A stretch of 64,000 bases of DNA, from contig NZ_VZOW01000014.1 in the NCBI RefSeq assembly GCF_008801835.1, positions 62,001 through 126,000 of the forward strand, read 5' to 3'. This document shows positions 36,087 to 45,723 of this stretch, one piece after another. Within the stretch, counting starts at the first letter, position 1, and every line of letters begins with the position of its first letter. Both the position numbers and the translations under genes were made by a program. The notes under the pieces were generated by a model that saw only the letters and a list, made by a program, of their open reading frames with translations, was not told the DNA's origin and ran no database searches. The DNA is from Cupriavidus pauculus. GTDB lineage: Bacteria > Pseudomonadota > Gammaproteobacteria > Burkholderiales > Burkholderiaceae.

Positions 36087-39000
36087 ATGTGGATTGTCAG
36101 GCTCGCCCTGCGCCGGCCCTATACCTTCATCGTCCTTGCCATCCTGCTCCTGCTGGGCGGCGCGGTAGCCATCGTGCGCATGCCGACCGATATCTTTCCG
36201 TCGATCGACATCCCGGTGGTGAGCGTGGTGTGGAGCTACAACGGCCTGTCCGCACAGGACATGGCGCAGCGCATCGTCACCGGCTACGAGCGGTCGCTGA
36301 CCACCGACGTCGACAACATCGAGCACATCGAGTCGCAATCGCTGCCCGGCGTGGCGGTGATCAAGGTGTTCTTCCATCCCGGCGCCGACATCAACCGTGC
36401 GATTTCGCAAGCCACGGCCGGCGCGCAATCGATCCTCAAGCAGATGCCGCCCGGCGCCACGCCGCCGCTGGTGCTGAGCTACAACGCGTCGACCGTGCCG
36501 ATCCTGCGGCTGGCGCTCGGTAGCGACACGTTGCCGGAGCAGCAGCTGTACGACCTGGGCAACAGCTTCATCCGCACCCAGCTTGCCACGGTGCAGGGCG
36601 CTGCGGTGCCGCTGCCCTACGGCGGCAAGGTGCGCCAGGTGATGGTGGACCTGAACATGCCGGCGCTGCAGGCACGCGGCCTGGCCCCGCTGGACGTGGT
36701 CAACGCCATCAACGCGCAAAACCTGGTGCTGCCCGGCGGCTCCGCCAAGATCGGCGCGCTCGAATACCGCGTGGACCTCAACGGCAGCACGCAGACCGTG
36801 GCCGCACTCAACGACCTGCCCGTGCGCAGCGGCCCGGACGGCACGGTGCTGGTGCGCGATGTGGCCCAGGTGCGCGACGGCTACGCGCCGCAGACCAACG
36901 TGGTGCGACACGACGGCAAGCGCGCGGCACTGCTGGAGGTCGAGAAGACCGGCAGCGCGTCCACCCTCACCGTGGTGGCGCAGATCCGCGCACTGTTGCC
37001 GCACATCCTGGCCGGCCTGCCGAAGTCCTTGCAGGTGCAGCCGCTGTCGGACCAGTCCGTGTTCGTCACCTCGGCCATCGATGGCGTGCTGCACGAGGCA
37101 TTGGTGGCCGCATGCCTGACGGCGGCGATGATCCTGCTGTTTCTCGGCAGCTGGCGCGCCACGCTGATCATTGCGATCACCATCCCGTTGTCGGTGCTGG
37201 CCGCGCTGATCGCGCTCGCGGCGCTCGGCCAAACCCTCAACATCATGACGCTGGGCGGTCTGGCGCTCGCCGTGGGGGTGCTGGTCGACGACGCCACCGT
37301 GGCAATCGAGAACATTGCCCACCATCGTGAAACGGGCAAGCCGCTGGAACAGGCCATCCTCGACGGGGCGGGCGAGATCGCGCTGCCCACGCTGGTGTCG
37401 ACGATGTGCATCTGCATCGTGTTCCTGCCGATGTTCCTGCTCAGCGGCGTGGCGCGCTACCTGTTCGTACCGCTGGCGGAGGCCGTGGTATTTGCGATGA
37501 TGGCGTCCTATTTCCTGTCCCGCACGCTGATCCCCACGCTGGCGCACTACCTGCTGCGCGGCGAGGCAGCGGCGCGTCCCGCCACCGGCCCGATTGCGCG
37601 CTGGTGTGGTCAGGCGCATGCGCGCTTCGAGGCCGCGTTTGAACGCGTGCGCGCCGCCTATGCACGCCTGCTGGCGGCGGCGCTGGCCATGCCGCGCCGC
37701 ACCATGCTGGTGTTTGCGCTCGCCTGCGCCGCATCGATGACGCTGGTGCCGTTCCTCGGGCAGGATTTCTTCCCCGCCGTCGATGGCAACGAGATCCGGC
37801 TGCACATGCGCGTGCGCACCGGCACGCGCATCGAGGAAACCGCGCGCATTGCCGATGGGGTCGAAGGCGAGATCCGGCGCGTGGCGGGGCCCGATTACGT
37901 GGCCGGCATCGTCGACAACATCGGCCTGCCGGTCAGCGGCATCAACCTCACCTATGACGCGGCGCTGCCGATCGGCACCGCAGACGCCGAGATTCTGGTG
38001 TCGCTGAAGCCGGGCGCCGAGCGTTCGGGCGTGCTGATCGAACAGCTCGACGCGGCGTTGCGCAAGGACTTCCCGGGCGTGAGCTTCTCGTTCCTGCCGG
38101 CGGACATGGTCAGCCAGATTCTCAATTTCGGCCTGCCCGCGCCGATCGACATCCAGATCGTGGGCAAAGACCTGGCTGGCAACCGCAAGGTGGCCGATCA
38201 GTTGCTGCGCAAGCTGGCCGGCGTGCCGGGCCTGGCGGATCTGCACCTGCAGCAGCCGGCGGACCAGCCGGCGCTGACCGTCGAGGTGGACCGCACCCGC
38301 GCCCTGCAGGCCGGGCTTTCGCAGCGCGAGGTGGCGCAGAACCTGCTGATTGCGCTATCCGGCAGCGGCCAGACCGCGCCGAATTTCTGGCTCGATCCCA
38401 GGAACGGCGTCAGTTATCCGCTGGCGGTTTCGGTGCCGCAGTACGCGATGAACTCGCTGCAGACGCTGTCCAGCATTCCGCTGGGGCTCGGCGCCGACAC
38501 GGCGCTGCAGGGCGGTGCCGGTCAGCTTGGGCAGTTCGGCACCATCGTGCGAGCTAGCCAGCAGGGCGTGGTGTCGCACTACAACGTCCAGCCCGTGCTG
38601 GATCTGTTCGGCGCGGTGCGTGGCCGCGATCTGGGCGCAGTGGCGGCCGACGTGCAGCACATTGTCGACCAGGCGCGCACGCAGTTGCCTGCCGGGTCGG
38701 ACATCGTGGTGCGCGGCCAGGTGCAGACCATGCACGCATCTTTTGCCGGACTGCTGACCGGACTGGCGGCCGCGATCGTGCTGGTGTACCTGCTGATGGT
38801 GGTGAACTTCCAGTCGTGGCTCGATCCGCTGGCGATCGTCGGCGCACTGCCAGTGGCGCTCGCGGGCATGGCGTGGATCCTGTTTGCCACGGACACCACG
38901 ATCAGCGTCCCGGCACTCACCGGCGCCATCATCTGCGTGGGGATCGCCACCGCCAACAGCATTCTCGTGATCAGCCACGCGCGCGACGGCCTGGCCACCG

Positions 39001-39284
39001 GCAAATCCCCGCGCGATGCCGCATGGGAAGCCGGCTTCAGCCGCTTTCGTCCGGTTGCGATGACGGCGCTGGCCATGCTGTTCGGCATGGTGCCGATGGC
39101 GCTCGGGTCCGGCGGCGCCGGGGCCCAGAACGCACCGCTGGGCCGCACCGTGATCGGCGGCCTGGCATTCGGCACGATCGCCACGCTGGTGCTGGTGCCG
39201 GTCTTTTTTGCCGCGCTGCATGGCTGGATGGCCCGGCGCGCCCACTCCGACAACCATCCGATCCCTCACGAAAGCCTGGCATGA
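36087..39284 (+). CDS. RND efflux pump inner-membrane transporter
   Basis: A 1065-residue RND protein with 12 helices and two large periplasmic loops. It starts WIVRLALRRPYTFIVLAIL. The TM4 proton relay GVLVDDATVAIENI (Asp401, Asp402) is of the hydrophobe/amphiphile (HAE) type rather than the metal (CzcA/CusA) type. The C-terminus ends with cytoplasmic RRAHSDNHP. It is the first gene of a three-gene pump operon in the order RND, MFP, OMF; each junction overlaps by 4 bp. Substrates are probably organic compounds despite the CusRS-like regulators. Confidence 0.93.
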   Translation: MWIVRLALRRPYTFIVLAILLLLGGAVAIVRMPTDIFPSIDIPVVSVVWSYNGLSAQDMAQRIVTGYERSLTTDVDNIEHIESQSLPGVAVIKVFFHPGADINRAISQATAGAQSILKQMPPGATPPLVLSYNASTVPILRLALGSDTLPEQQLYDLGNSFIRTQLATVQGAAVPLPYGGKVRQVMVDLNMPALQARGLAPLDVVNAINAQNLVLPGGSAKIGALEYRVDLNGSTQTVAALNDLPVRSGPDGTVLVRDVAQVRDGYAPQTNVVRHDGKRAALLEVEKTGSASTLTVVAQIRALLPHILAGLPKSLQVQPLSDQSVFVTSAIDGVLHEALVAACLTAAMILLFLGSWRATLIIAITIPLSVLAALIALAALGQTLNIMTLGGLALAVGVLVDDATVAIENIAHHRETGKPLEQAILDGAGEIALPTLVSTMCICIVFLPMFLLSGVARYLFVPLAEAVVFAMMASYFLSRTLIPTLAHYLLRGEAAARPATGPIARWCGQAHARFEAAFERVRAAYARLLAAALAMPRRTMLVFALACAASMTLVPFLGQDFFPAVDGNEIRLHMRVRTGTRIEETARIADGVEGEIRRVAGPDYVAGIVDNIGLPVSGINLTYDAALPIGTADAEILVSLKPGAERSGVLIEQLDAALRKDFPGVSFSFLPADMVSQILNFGLPAPIDIQIVGKDLAGNRKVADQLLRKLAGVPGLADLHLQQPADQPALTVEVDRTRALQAGLSQREVAQNLLIALSGSGQTAPNFWLDPRNGVSYPLAVSVPQYAMNSLQTLSSIPLGLGADTALQGGAGQLGQFGTIVRASQQGVVSHYNVQPVLDLFGAVRGRDLGAVAADVQHIVDQARTQLPAGSDIVVRGQVQTMHASFAGLLTGLAAAIVLVYLLMVVNFQSWLDPLAIVGALPVALAGMAWILFATDTTISVPALTGAIICVGIATANSILVISHARDGLATGKSPRDAAWEAGFSRFRPVAMTALAMLFGMVPMALGSGGAGAQNAPLGRTVIGGLAFGTIATLVLVPVFFAALHGWMARRAHSDNHPIPHESLA

Positions 39285-40468
39285 AACCCACCGAACCCGA
39301 CATCGAGACCGTCGCGCCGCACCGCAATGCACGCCTGGCCATGCTGGCAGCGGCCGGCCTGTGCATGGCGCTGGCGCTGACCGCCGGCGTTGTACCGCGC
39401 TGGCAAAGCCGCGCCGTGCTGCAGCAACGTGCGCAGGCCGCGCAGACGCCCATCGTGCGCGTGGTGCTGCCGCACGCCGCGACGGCCGCGCACGAGATCG
39501 TCCTGCCGGCCGACGTGCACGCCTATGAGGACGCCGCGATCCACGCGCGCGTCAGTGGCTATCTGCGTCGCTGGTACGTCGACATCGGCGCGCGCGTGAA
39601 GGCCGGCCAGTTGCTGGCGATCATCGACGCCCCCGAAGTGGCCGACCAACTGCGCCAGGCGCGCGCCGACGAGGCCACGGCCGCCGCCAACTGGCAACTG
39701 GCCAGCAGCACGGCCCAACGCTGGCTGGACCTGCAGGCCACCCATTCCGTGGCGCAACAGGAGACCGATCAGAAAGTGGCCGACATGCATGCCAAGGCAG
39801 CGGCACTGGCCGCAGCCCGATCGAATACGTCGCGGCTTGCGCAACTGCAGCGCTACACCGAGATTCACGCGCCGTTCGATGGTGTGATCACGGCGCGCAA
39901 TGTCGATACCGGCGCGCTGGTCGATGCCGGCAGCGCGCCGGGCCAGGGTCGCGAGCTGTTCCATCTCTCGGCCGGCACGCGGCTGCGCGTCTATGTGCAG
40001 GTGCCGCAGGACGACGCCGACGCAACGCTCGGGCCCGGCACGCAGGCCTGGCTGACGCTGCCGCAAGCGCCGGGTCAACGCTATCCCGCAACCGTGGCGC
40101 GCACCGCCGGCGCCATCGATCCGGTCACGCGGAGCCTGCGCGTCGAGCTCGACGTCGACAGCCAGGACGGGCACATCCTGCCCGGCGCCTACGCGCAGGC
40201 GCATCTGCGCATCGGCAGCGCGCAGGCCGCGCTGGACCTGCCGGCCAGCACGCTGATGTTCCCGGCTGGTGGCCCGATGGTGGCCGTGGTGGGCGCGGAC
40301 AACCGGCTGACGCTGCGTCACGTCGATCTCGGCCGCGATTTTGGCTCGCACGTCGAAGTACTGGCCGGGCTGACGGGCAATGAGCGGGTCGTGGTCAATC
40401 CGGGCGACGGCATCGTGACCGGCATGGCGGTGCAGGTGGCCGCCGCGTCGAACGGAGGCCCGGCATGA
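39281..40468 (+). CDS. RND periplasmic adaptor (membrane fusion protein)
   Basis: A 395-residue adaptor with an N-terminal membrane anchor (AMLAAAGLCMALALTAGVVP), lipoyl halves (DVHAYEDAAIHARVSGYL and YTEIHAPFDGVITARNVDTG), a helical hairpin of about 60 residues between them, a beta-barrel and membrane-proximal domain. ATG 39281 overlaps the transporter stop, so the pair is translationally coupled. It links the RND protein to the outer-membrane channel encoded next. Confidence 0.93.
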   Translation: MKPTEPDIETVAPHRNARLAMLAAAGLCMALALTAGVVPRWQSRAVLQQRAQAAQTPIVRVVLPHAATAAHEIVLPADVHAYEDAAIHARVSGYLRRWYVDIGARVKAGQLLAIIDAPEVADQLRQARADEATAAANWQLASSTAQRWLDLQATHSVAQQETDQKVADMHAKAAALAAARSNTSRLAQLQRYTEIHAPFDGVITARNVDTGALVDAGSAPGQGRELFHLSAGTRLRVYVQVPQDDADATLGPGTQAWLTLPQAPGQRYPATVARTAGAIDPVTRSLRVELDVDSQDGHILPGAYAQAHLRIGSAQAALDLPASTLMFPAGGPMVAVVGADNRLTLRHVDLGRDFGSHVEVLAGLTGNERVVVNPGDGIVTGMAVQVAAASNGGPA

Positions 40469-41868
40469 AGCGCGCCGCCGCGATTCTGGCCTGCGCGTGG
40501 CTGGCCGGCTGCGCCAGCGTGCCCTATCAGCCTCCCGCGATGCCGATGCCGGCCGCCTACCGCGAAAGCCACGGCGTGGGCGCTGACGCCATCGCGCCGG
40601 ACTGGTGGCGCGCTTACCACGACGCGACGCTCGACGCGCTGCTGACCCGCATCGGCGCATCGAACCAGAACGTACTGAAGTCGATGGCGCTGCTGCGCGA
40701 CGCCCGCGCGCAGGTCAGCGCGGCGCGGGCCGACTACTTTCCGACTATCGGCGCCACGGCCAGCGTCAGCAGCACGCACTTGTCGGCCAATGTGAAAGGC
40801 CATTCGCTGGCCGGCAAGACCACGCCCGATCACCTCATCGGCCTGGGCGCCACATGGGAGCCCGACCTGTTCGGCCGCATCGGCAATAACGTCGATGCCG
40901 CCGAGGATCGCGTCCAGGCCAGCGCCGACGACGTGGCCGCAGTGCGCCTCAGCCTGCAGGCAGAAGCCGCGATCGACTACTTCGGCATCCGCTCGCTCGA
41001 TCGCGAGGCGGCGCTGCTGCAGCAGACCGTGGACGCCTACGAATCGGTGCTGCAACTGGTGACCAACCGCTACCGCGGCGGCATTGCCGCCGAAGGCGAC
41101 GTCGCGCAGGCACAGGCCCAGGTGGAAAGCACGCGCGCCCAATTGGCCGATCTGCGGCTGGCCCGCGCGCAGTTGCTGCATGCGCTGGCGACGCTGGCAG
41201 GCGAGCCCGCCAGCACTTTCGAGCTGCCTGGCGAATCCACCCGTGCCGATGCGACGATCGCGCTACCTGCCGCGCCGGCCGCCGTGCCGGCGATGCTGCT
41301 GCAACGCCGCCCCGATATCGCTGCGGCGGAGCGCCGCGTGGCGGCAGCCAATGCGCAAATCGGCGTGGCGCGCGCGGCATTCTTCCCGACGCTGGTGTTG
41401 AATCTCACTGGCGGACTCGAAAGCTCGGGTTTAGCCGGGTGGCTGACGGCGCCAAGCCGTTTCTGGGCCGTGGGGCCGGCCCTGGCCGCAACGATCTTCG
41501 ACGGCGGCAAGCGCCAGGCCGGCGTGGACAGCGCGCATGCGCAGTTCGACGCCAGCGCGGCCGACTACCGCGAGACCGTGCTCAAGGCCGTGCAGGATGT
41601 GGAAGACAACTACGCTGCACTGCGGATCCTCGACGACGAGGCGCGCAGCCAGCAGGCCGCGGTGGCGGCGTCCGGCCGCGCGCTGCAGCAGGCCACCGAA
41701 CGGTATCGCAAAGGCGCCGCCACCTATCTCGACGTCAACGTGGTGCAAGCCGCCGCGCTTAACGATGCGCGTGCCCTGGAGGCCGTGCATCGACGCCAGC
41801 TCGCAGCCAGCGTCGCGTTGTTCCGGGCGCTTGGCGGCGGATGGGATGGCGCAGGGGATCCCGCCTGA
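40465..41868 (+). CDS. outer-membrane efflux lipoprotein (NodT/OprM-like)
   Basis: A 467-residue outer-membrane factor. The lipobox LAGC has Cys16, so it is a lipoprotein. Two OEP repeats form the alpha-barrel (e.g. AQAQVESTRAQLADLRLARAQLLHALATLAGEP; repeat broken here). RRPDIAAAERRVAAANAQIGVARAAFFP is the family signature. It starts 4 bp within the adaptor stop and completes the tripartite pump. Confidence 0.92.
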   Translation: MKRAAAILACAWLAGCASVPYQPPAMPMPAAYRESHGVGADAIAPDWWRAYHDATLDALLTRIGASNQNVLKSMALLRDARAQVSAARADYFPTIGATASVSSTHLSANVKGHSLAGKTTPDHLIGLGATWEPDLFGRIGNNVDAAEDRVQASADDVAAVRLSLQAEAAIDYFGIRSLDREAALLQQTVDAYESVLQLVTNRYRGGIAAEGDVAQAQAQVESTRAQLADLRLARAQLLHALATLAGEPASTFELPGESTRADATIALPAAPAAVPAMLLQRRPDIAAAERRVAAANAQIGVARAAFFPTLVLNLTGGLESSGLAGWLTAPSRFWAVGPALAATIFDGGKRQAGVDSAHAQFDASAADYRETVLKAVQDVEDNYAALRILDDEARSQQAAVAASGRALQQATERYRKGAATYLDVNVVQAAALNDARALEAVHRRQLAASVALFRALGGGWDGAGDPA

Positions 41869-42032
41869 CACATTCGCCGCGCCTATCATTGTGCAGGCGG
41901 AGCGCGCCCGAACGTGCCAACCGAAAAACGTCGGGCGCCGAAGCAAGACAGGCGGCCCGGCGGGATCTAGTCTGATAGCTACCATCCTGGGCGCACCAAA
42001 CCCTACGTCCATTTCCCACCAGGAGATATTCC

Positions 42033-43760
42033 ATGGCGACAACCGCGGCAGATCTGATCACCAGTGTGCTTGACGGCGTCGGCGTCAGGCGAATTTATGG
42101 CGTCGTCGGCGACAGCCTCAACGGCATCACAGAATCGCTGCGCCGGCACAAGGACATCGAATGGATTCACACGCGCCATGAGGAGACCGCGGCATTCGCG
42201 GCCGGCGCCGAGGCTCACCTGACCGGCAACCTGGCTGTATGCGCCGGAAGCTGCGGTCCCGGCAATCTTCACCTGATCAACGGCCTGTTCGACTGTCATC
42301 GGTCGCGCGTGCCGGTGCTGGCGATTGCCGCCCATATCCCCAGCGCCGAGATCGGCCGGGGCTATTTTCAGGAAACGCATCCGGATCAGTTGTTCCGCGA
42401 ATGCAGCCATTACTGCGAGCTGGTGACCAGCGTCGAGCAATTGCCGGGCGTGCTGGAGACCGCCATCCGTACAGCGATTGGCCGGCGCGGCGTCGCGGTG
42501 GTGGTGATCCCGGGCGACGTGGCGCTCAGGCAAGCCGCTGCCGCGATCTCGGCACCGGCATCGCTGACGCTCGCCGCGCCGGTCGTGACGCCGACCGACG
42601 CGCAGCTCGATGCGCTGGCCAGCCTGCTGGCCAGCAGCCGCAAGACCACGCTGCTGTGCGGCCGCGGTTGCGCCGGGGCCCACGACCAGGTGGTTCGCCT
42701 GGCGCAGACCTTGAAGGCGCCTGTGGTGCACGCGCTGGGCGGCAAGGAATACGTCGAGTACGACAATCCGTGCGACGTGGGAATGACGGGGCTGATCGGC
42801 TTCAGTTCCGGCTATCACGCGATGGAGAGCTGCGACACCCTGGTCATGCTGGGCACCGATTTTCCCTATCGACAGTTCTATCCCGAGAACGCCACGATCG
42901 TGCAGATCGACGTCAGGCCGGAAAACCTGGGCCGCAGGACGCGGCTGGACATGGGTGTGGTTGGGGACATCGCCGCCACGCTCGACAAGCTTCAGCCCCG
43001 GCTTTCGCCGCAGCAAGACGACGCTCACCTGAACACCGCATTGCGCCACTACCATAGCGCGCGCGGGCAACTGGACGAACTGGCCACCGGCGACAGCGGC
43101 CGCCGGCCGATCCATCCGCAGTACCTGGCCCGCTTGCTGAGCGACAAGGCATCGGACGACGCAGTATTCACGTTCGACGTCGGCACGACGACTATCTGGG
43201 CGGCGCGCTACCTTCGCATGAACGGGCGGCGGCGCATGATCGGATCGCTGTCCCATGGCTCGATGGCCAACGCCCTGCCGCAGGCCATCGGCGCGCAATG
43301 CGCATTTCCGGGCCGCCAGGTCATCACGTTTTCCGGCGACGGCGGCTTTGCCATGCTGATGGGAGATTTCCTGACGCTGGTGCAGCAGCGCTTGCCGATC
43401 AAGGTGGTGATCTTCAACAACAGCGTGCTCGGCTTCGTGGCGCTGGAAATGAAGGCGTCCGGCTTTCTGGAATCGGGCACGGCGCTGGAGAATCCCGATT
43501 TCGCGGCGATGGCGCGCGCGGCGGGCGTGCATGCCGAGCGCGTGGAAGACCCGCTGGCGCTGCCCCAGGCCATCGACGGCATGCTGGCTCATGACGGCCC
43601 CGCATTGCTCGACGTGGTGACCAACACCCAGGAACTGGCGATGCCGCCGAAGCTCAAGGCCGAGCAGGTCAAAGGTTTCAGCGTATGGGCGATGAAGGCG
43701 GTGATGAACGGCCGCGCCGACGAGCTGGTGGAACTGGCTCGCACCAACCTGCTGCGCTAG
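42033..43760 (+). CDS. poxB: pyruvate dehydrogenase (quinone)/pyruvate oxidase-like ThDP enzyme
   Basis: A 575-residue ThDP- and FAD-dependent enzyme. It opens [20 protein letters not shown]; catalytic Glu50 lies in [14 protein letters not shown]; ThDP motif is [19 protein letters not shown] to FNNSVLG. The FAD domain and the C-terminus NLLR are those of PoxB, which oxidatively decarboxylates pyruvate to acetate and CO2, giving electrons to ubiquinone at the inner membrane. It is a single gene flanked by a 164-bp gap and a strong terminator. Confidence 0.9.
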   Translation: MATTAADLITSVLDGVGVRRIYGVVGDSLNGITESLRRHKDIEWIHTRHEETAAFAAGAEAHLTGNLAVCAGSCGPGNLHLINGLFDCHRSRVPVLAIAAHIPSAEIGRGYFQETHPDQLFRECSHYCELVTSVEQLPGVLETAIRTAIGRRGVAVVVIPGDVALRQAAAAISAPASLTLAAPVVTPTDAQLDALASLLASSRKTTLLCGRGCAGAHDQVVRLAQTLKAPVVHALGGKEYVEYDNPCDVGMTGLIGFSSGYHAMESCDTLVMLGTDFPYRQFYPENATIVQIDVRPENLGRRTRLDMGVVGDIAATLDKLQPRLSPQQDDAHLNTALRHYHSARGQLDELATGDSGRRPIHPQYLARLLSDKASDDAVFTFDVGTTTIWAARYLRMNGRRRMIGSLSHGSMANALPQAIGAQCAFPGRQVITFSGDGGFAMLMGDFLTLVQQRLPIKVVIFNNSVLGFVALEMKASGFLESGTALENPDFAAMARAAGVHAERVEDPLALPQAIDGMLAHDGPALLDVVTNTQELAMPPKLKAEQVKGFSVWAMKAVMNGRADELVELARTNLLR

Positions 43761-43767
43761 AGCGGAC

Positions 43768-43795
43768 GCCCCTTGCCGATCAGGCAAGGGGCTTT
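43768..43795 (+). terminator. intrinsic terminator of poxB
   Basis: Perfect 10-bp stem GCCCCTTGCC/GGCAAGGGGC with a five-base GATCA loop, then TTT. It starts 8 bp after the poxB stop. Confidence 0.85.
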
Positions 43796-43894
43796 GTGGG
43801 CTGACCGCAGGAGCCGGTCTGCTGTGTTTCACGAAGCCAACGATCGAACCGGGCTGCGCGACCTGGCGCCATGTATCGGGCCACGGGCCGCAAA

Positions 43895-44512
43895 TCAGGA
43901 AAGCGGATGGCGCAGCAGCGTCACGCACAGCACCAGCATGAACAGCGCAATGACCGCATCGAGCACGCGCCATGCCATCGGCTTGCGAAACACCGGCACC
44001 AGCAGGCGGGCGCTGTAGCCGAGCGTGGAGAACCACAAGAGGCTGGCCGCACAGGCGCCCAGTCCGAACGCCCAGCGCACCATTCCCGTGTACCGCGTGG
44101 AAAGGCTGCCGACCAGCACCATGGTGTCGAGGTAGACGTGCGGGTTCAGGAAGGTAAAGGCAAGACAGGCAAGCAACACGCGCGACCACTTTGATTCGTC
44201 GCCCTGGCTCGGTGCCAGCCCGCCCGTTCCACGCCACGCCCGCCGTGCCGCCTGGAAACCATACCAGCCCAGAAACGCCGCACCGCCAAACCGCAAAGTC
44301 TCCAACATCCCCGGCCACGCCTGTACCAACGCGCCGATGCCCGCGACACCACAAAGTATCAGCGCGATATCGCCGAGCGAGCAAACCGCGACGACAAGGC
44401 CGACGTTTCTGCGCTGCAGGCCCTGTCGCAGCACAAATGCGTTCTGCGCACCAATGGCGATGATGAGTCCGGCACCTGTCATGAAGCCGGCAGACGCGGC
44501 AGCAGCAAACAT
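43895..44512 (-). CDS. LysE/ArgO-family amino acid exporter
   Basis: A 205-residue inner-membrane exporter with six helices. FMTGAGLIIAIGAQNAFVLRQGL is the diagnostic first region (AQNAF), and TFLNPHVYLDTMVLVG contains the conserved NPH. ATG 44512 starts the first helix; the upstream in-frame ATG at 44560 would lie in the promoter region. Divergent from an ArgP-like LysR regulator: the same arrangement as lysE/lysG and argO control, so it probably exports lysine, arginine or a toxic analogue. Confidence 0.9.
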   Translation of the reverse strand: MFAAAASAGFMTGAGLIIAIGAQNAFVLRQGLQRRNVGLVVAVCSLGDIALILCGVAGIGALVQAWPGMLETLRFGGAAFLGWYGFQAARRAWRGTGGLAPSQGDESKWSRVLLACLAFTFLNPHVYLDTMVLVGSLSTRYTGMVRWAFGLGACAASLLWFSTLGYSARLLVPVFRKPMAWRVLDAVIALFMLVLCVTLLRHPLS

Positions 44513-44613
44513 GGAAAGTCTCGCAATGGAAAAGCCCGCATGGTGCCCTATCCCATCCACAAAAGAAAAGCTAATATTTCTGAATCCACTGAAGTAAAAC
44601 TAATGGGCAAAAA
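44513..44613. promoter_or_regulatory. divergent promoter region of LysE and ArgP genes
   Basis: 101-bp gap with an A/T-rich core (about 44565-44610, e.g. CTAATATTTC and GTAAAACTAAT), standing out from the GC-rich surroundings. It probably holds both promoters and the ArgP-type binding site; I see no perfect palindrome. Confidence 0.4.
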
Positions 44614-45510
44614 ATGGACCTGATCCATCCGCAACTGGCGGCCTTTGCCGTGGTGATCGAGGAAGGCAGCTTCGAGGCCGCCGCGCGGATGCTCTCCGTC
44701 ACGCCATCGGCAGTGTCCCAGCGCATCAAGGCGCTGGAAGAGCGGCTGGGGCAGGTACTCGTCGTGCGTCAGACGCCATGCCGCCCCACGCCCGCGGGCG
44801 AACTGCTGTTGCGGCGCGTCCGACCCATGCAGGCGCTGCAAGCCGAAGCGCTGGCCGATTTTCTTCCCGAAAAGAACGGCACGACGCTGGCGCGCCCGGT
44901 CGCCATTGCAGTCAATGACGACTCGCTGGCAACCTGGCTGCTAGCGGCACTGGCTACGCTGCATCGTGAACATGGCTTCCTGTTCGACCTGCGCGTTGAC
45001 GACCAGGACCACACGCTCGAATTTCTTCGCGCCGGCGCGGTCCTGGGCGCCGTCACCGCCCAGGCAGAGCCGCTGCAAGGTTGCGAGTCCCACGCGCTGG
45101 GCGCTTTGCGTTATCGCGCCATCGCCTCTCCGGCATTTGCAGCAAGTCATTTCGGCGACGGCATGGAGGCGACTGCGCTGTCCCACGCGCCGATGATCGT
45201 GTTCAACCGCAAGGACGAACTGCAATGGCGATTCATGCGGCGCATCACGCGCGCACGCATCAAGCCGCCGGTTCATTACCTACCCACGTCCACCGGCTTT
45301 GTCGAGGCCGCTGCGCTCGGCCTGGGCTGGTGCCTGGCACCCGAGACCCTGATCGAACCCGCGCTGCGCGCCAGACGTATCGTGGTCCTCGAACCCGCAC
45401 GATGGCTCGATGTGCCCCTGTACTGGCAACACGCCGCCGTGCGTTCCAGCACGCTGCAGCACATCACCCGCGCCTTACAGGCGGCCGCTGCCGTGGCGTT
45501 GGTCGAGTAA
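44614..45510 (+). CDS. argP: LysR-family regulator, ArgP-like
   Basis: A 298-residue LysR protein of the ArgP/LysG group: LIHPQLAAFAVVIEEGSFEAAA, LSVTPSAVSQRIKALEERLGQ and VVRQTPCRPTPAGELLLRRV are near-diagnostic. The effector domain contains AVNDDSLATWLL, and LPTSTGFVEAAALGLGW. ArgP senses lysine or arginine and activates amino acid export, matching its divergent LysE partner. Confidence 0.9.
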   Translation: MDLIHPQLAAFAVVIEEGSFEAAARMLSVTPSAVSQRIKALEERLGQVLVVRQTPCRPTPAGELLLRRVRPMQALQAEALADFLPEKNGTTLARPVAIAVNDDSLATWLLAALATLHREHGFLFDLRVDDQDHTLEFLRAGAVLGAVTAQAEPLQGCESHALGALRYRAIASPAFAASHFGDGMEATALSHAPMIVFNRKDELQWRFMRRITRARIKPPVHYLPTSTGFVEAAALGLGWCLAPETLIEPALRARRIVVLEPARWLDVPLYWQHAAVRSSTLQHITRALQAAAAVALVE

Positions 45511-45723
45511 AGGGTCAATCGATCTCAAAAAGGCAACCGCTGCGGGCATCAGGCGCTTTACAAGAGTCCGGCAAAGAGCAACGCCGATATCCAACTGGCC
45601 GGTCGCATGCCGCGCCATTGCCCCTTCTCTCCCGCGACTTCGAACCGTCACAGTTCGATCAACACGCTGTCACGGGCGCGCCCCAGAATCCCGAACTTTT
45701 CGTGGGACAACGGGGAAGTGGAA

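Noticed and set aside
36027..38246. 739-codon open frame on the minus strand opposite the RND gene
   Set aside because: Low-complexity His/Arg/Gln-rich protein and full overlap with a well-supported RND gene; a by-product of high GC.
42003..44384. 793-codon open frame on the minus strand through poxB and into the exporter region
   Set aside because: Antisense to poxB and to its terminator, and out of frame with the LysE gene; translation lacks family sequence.
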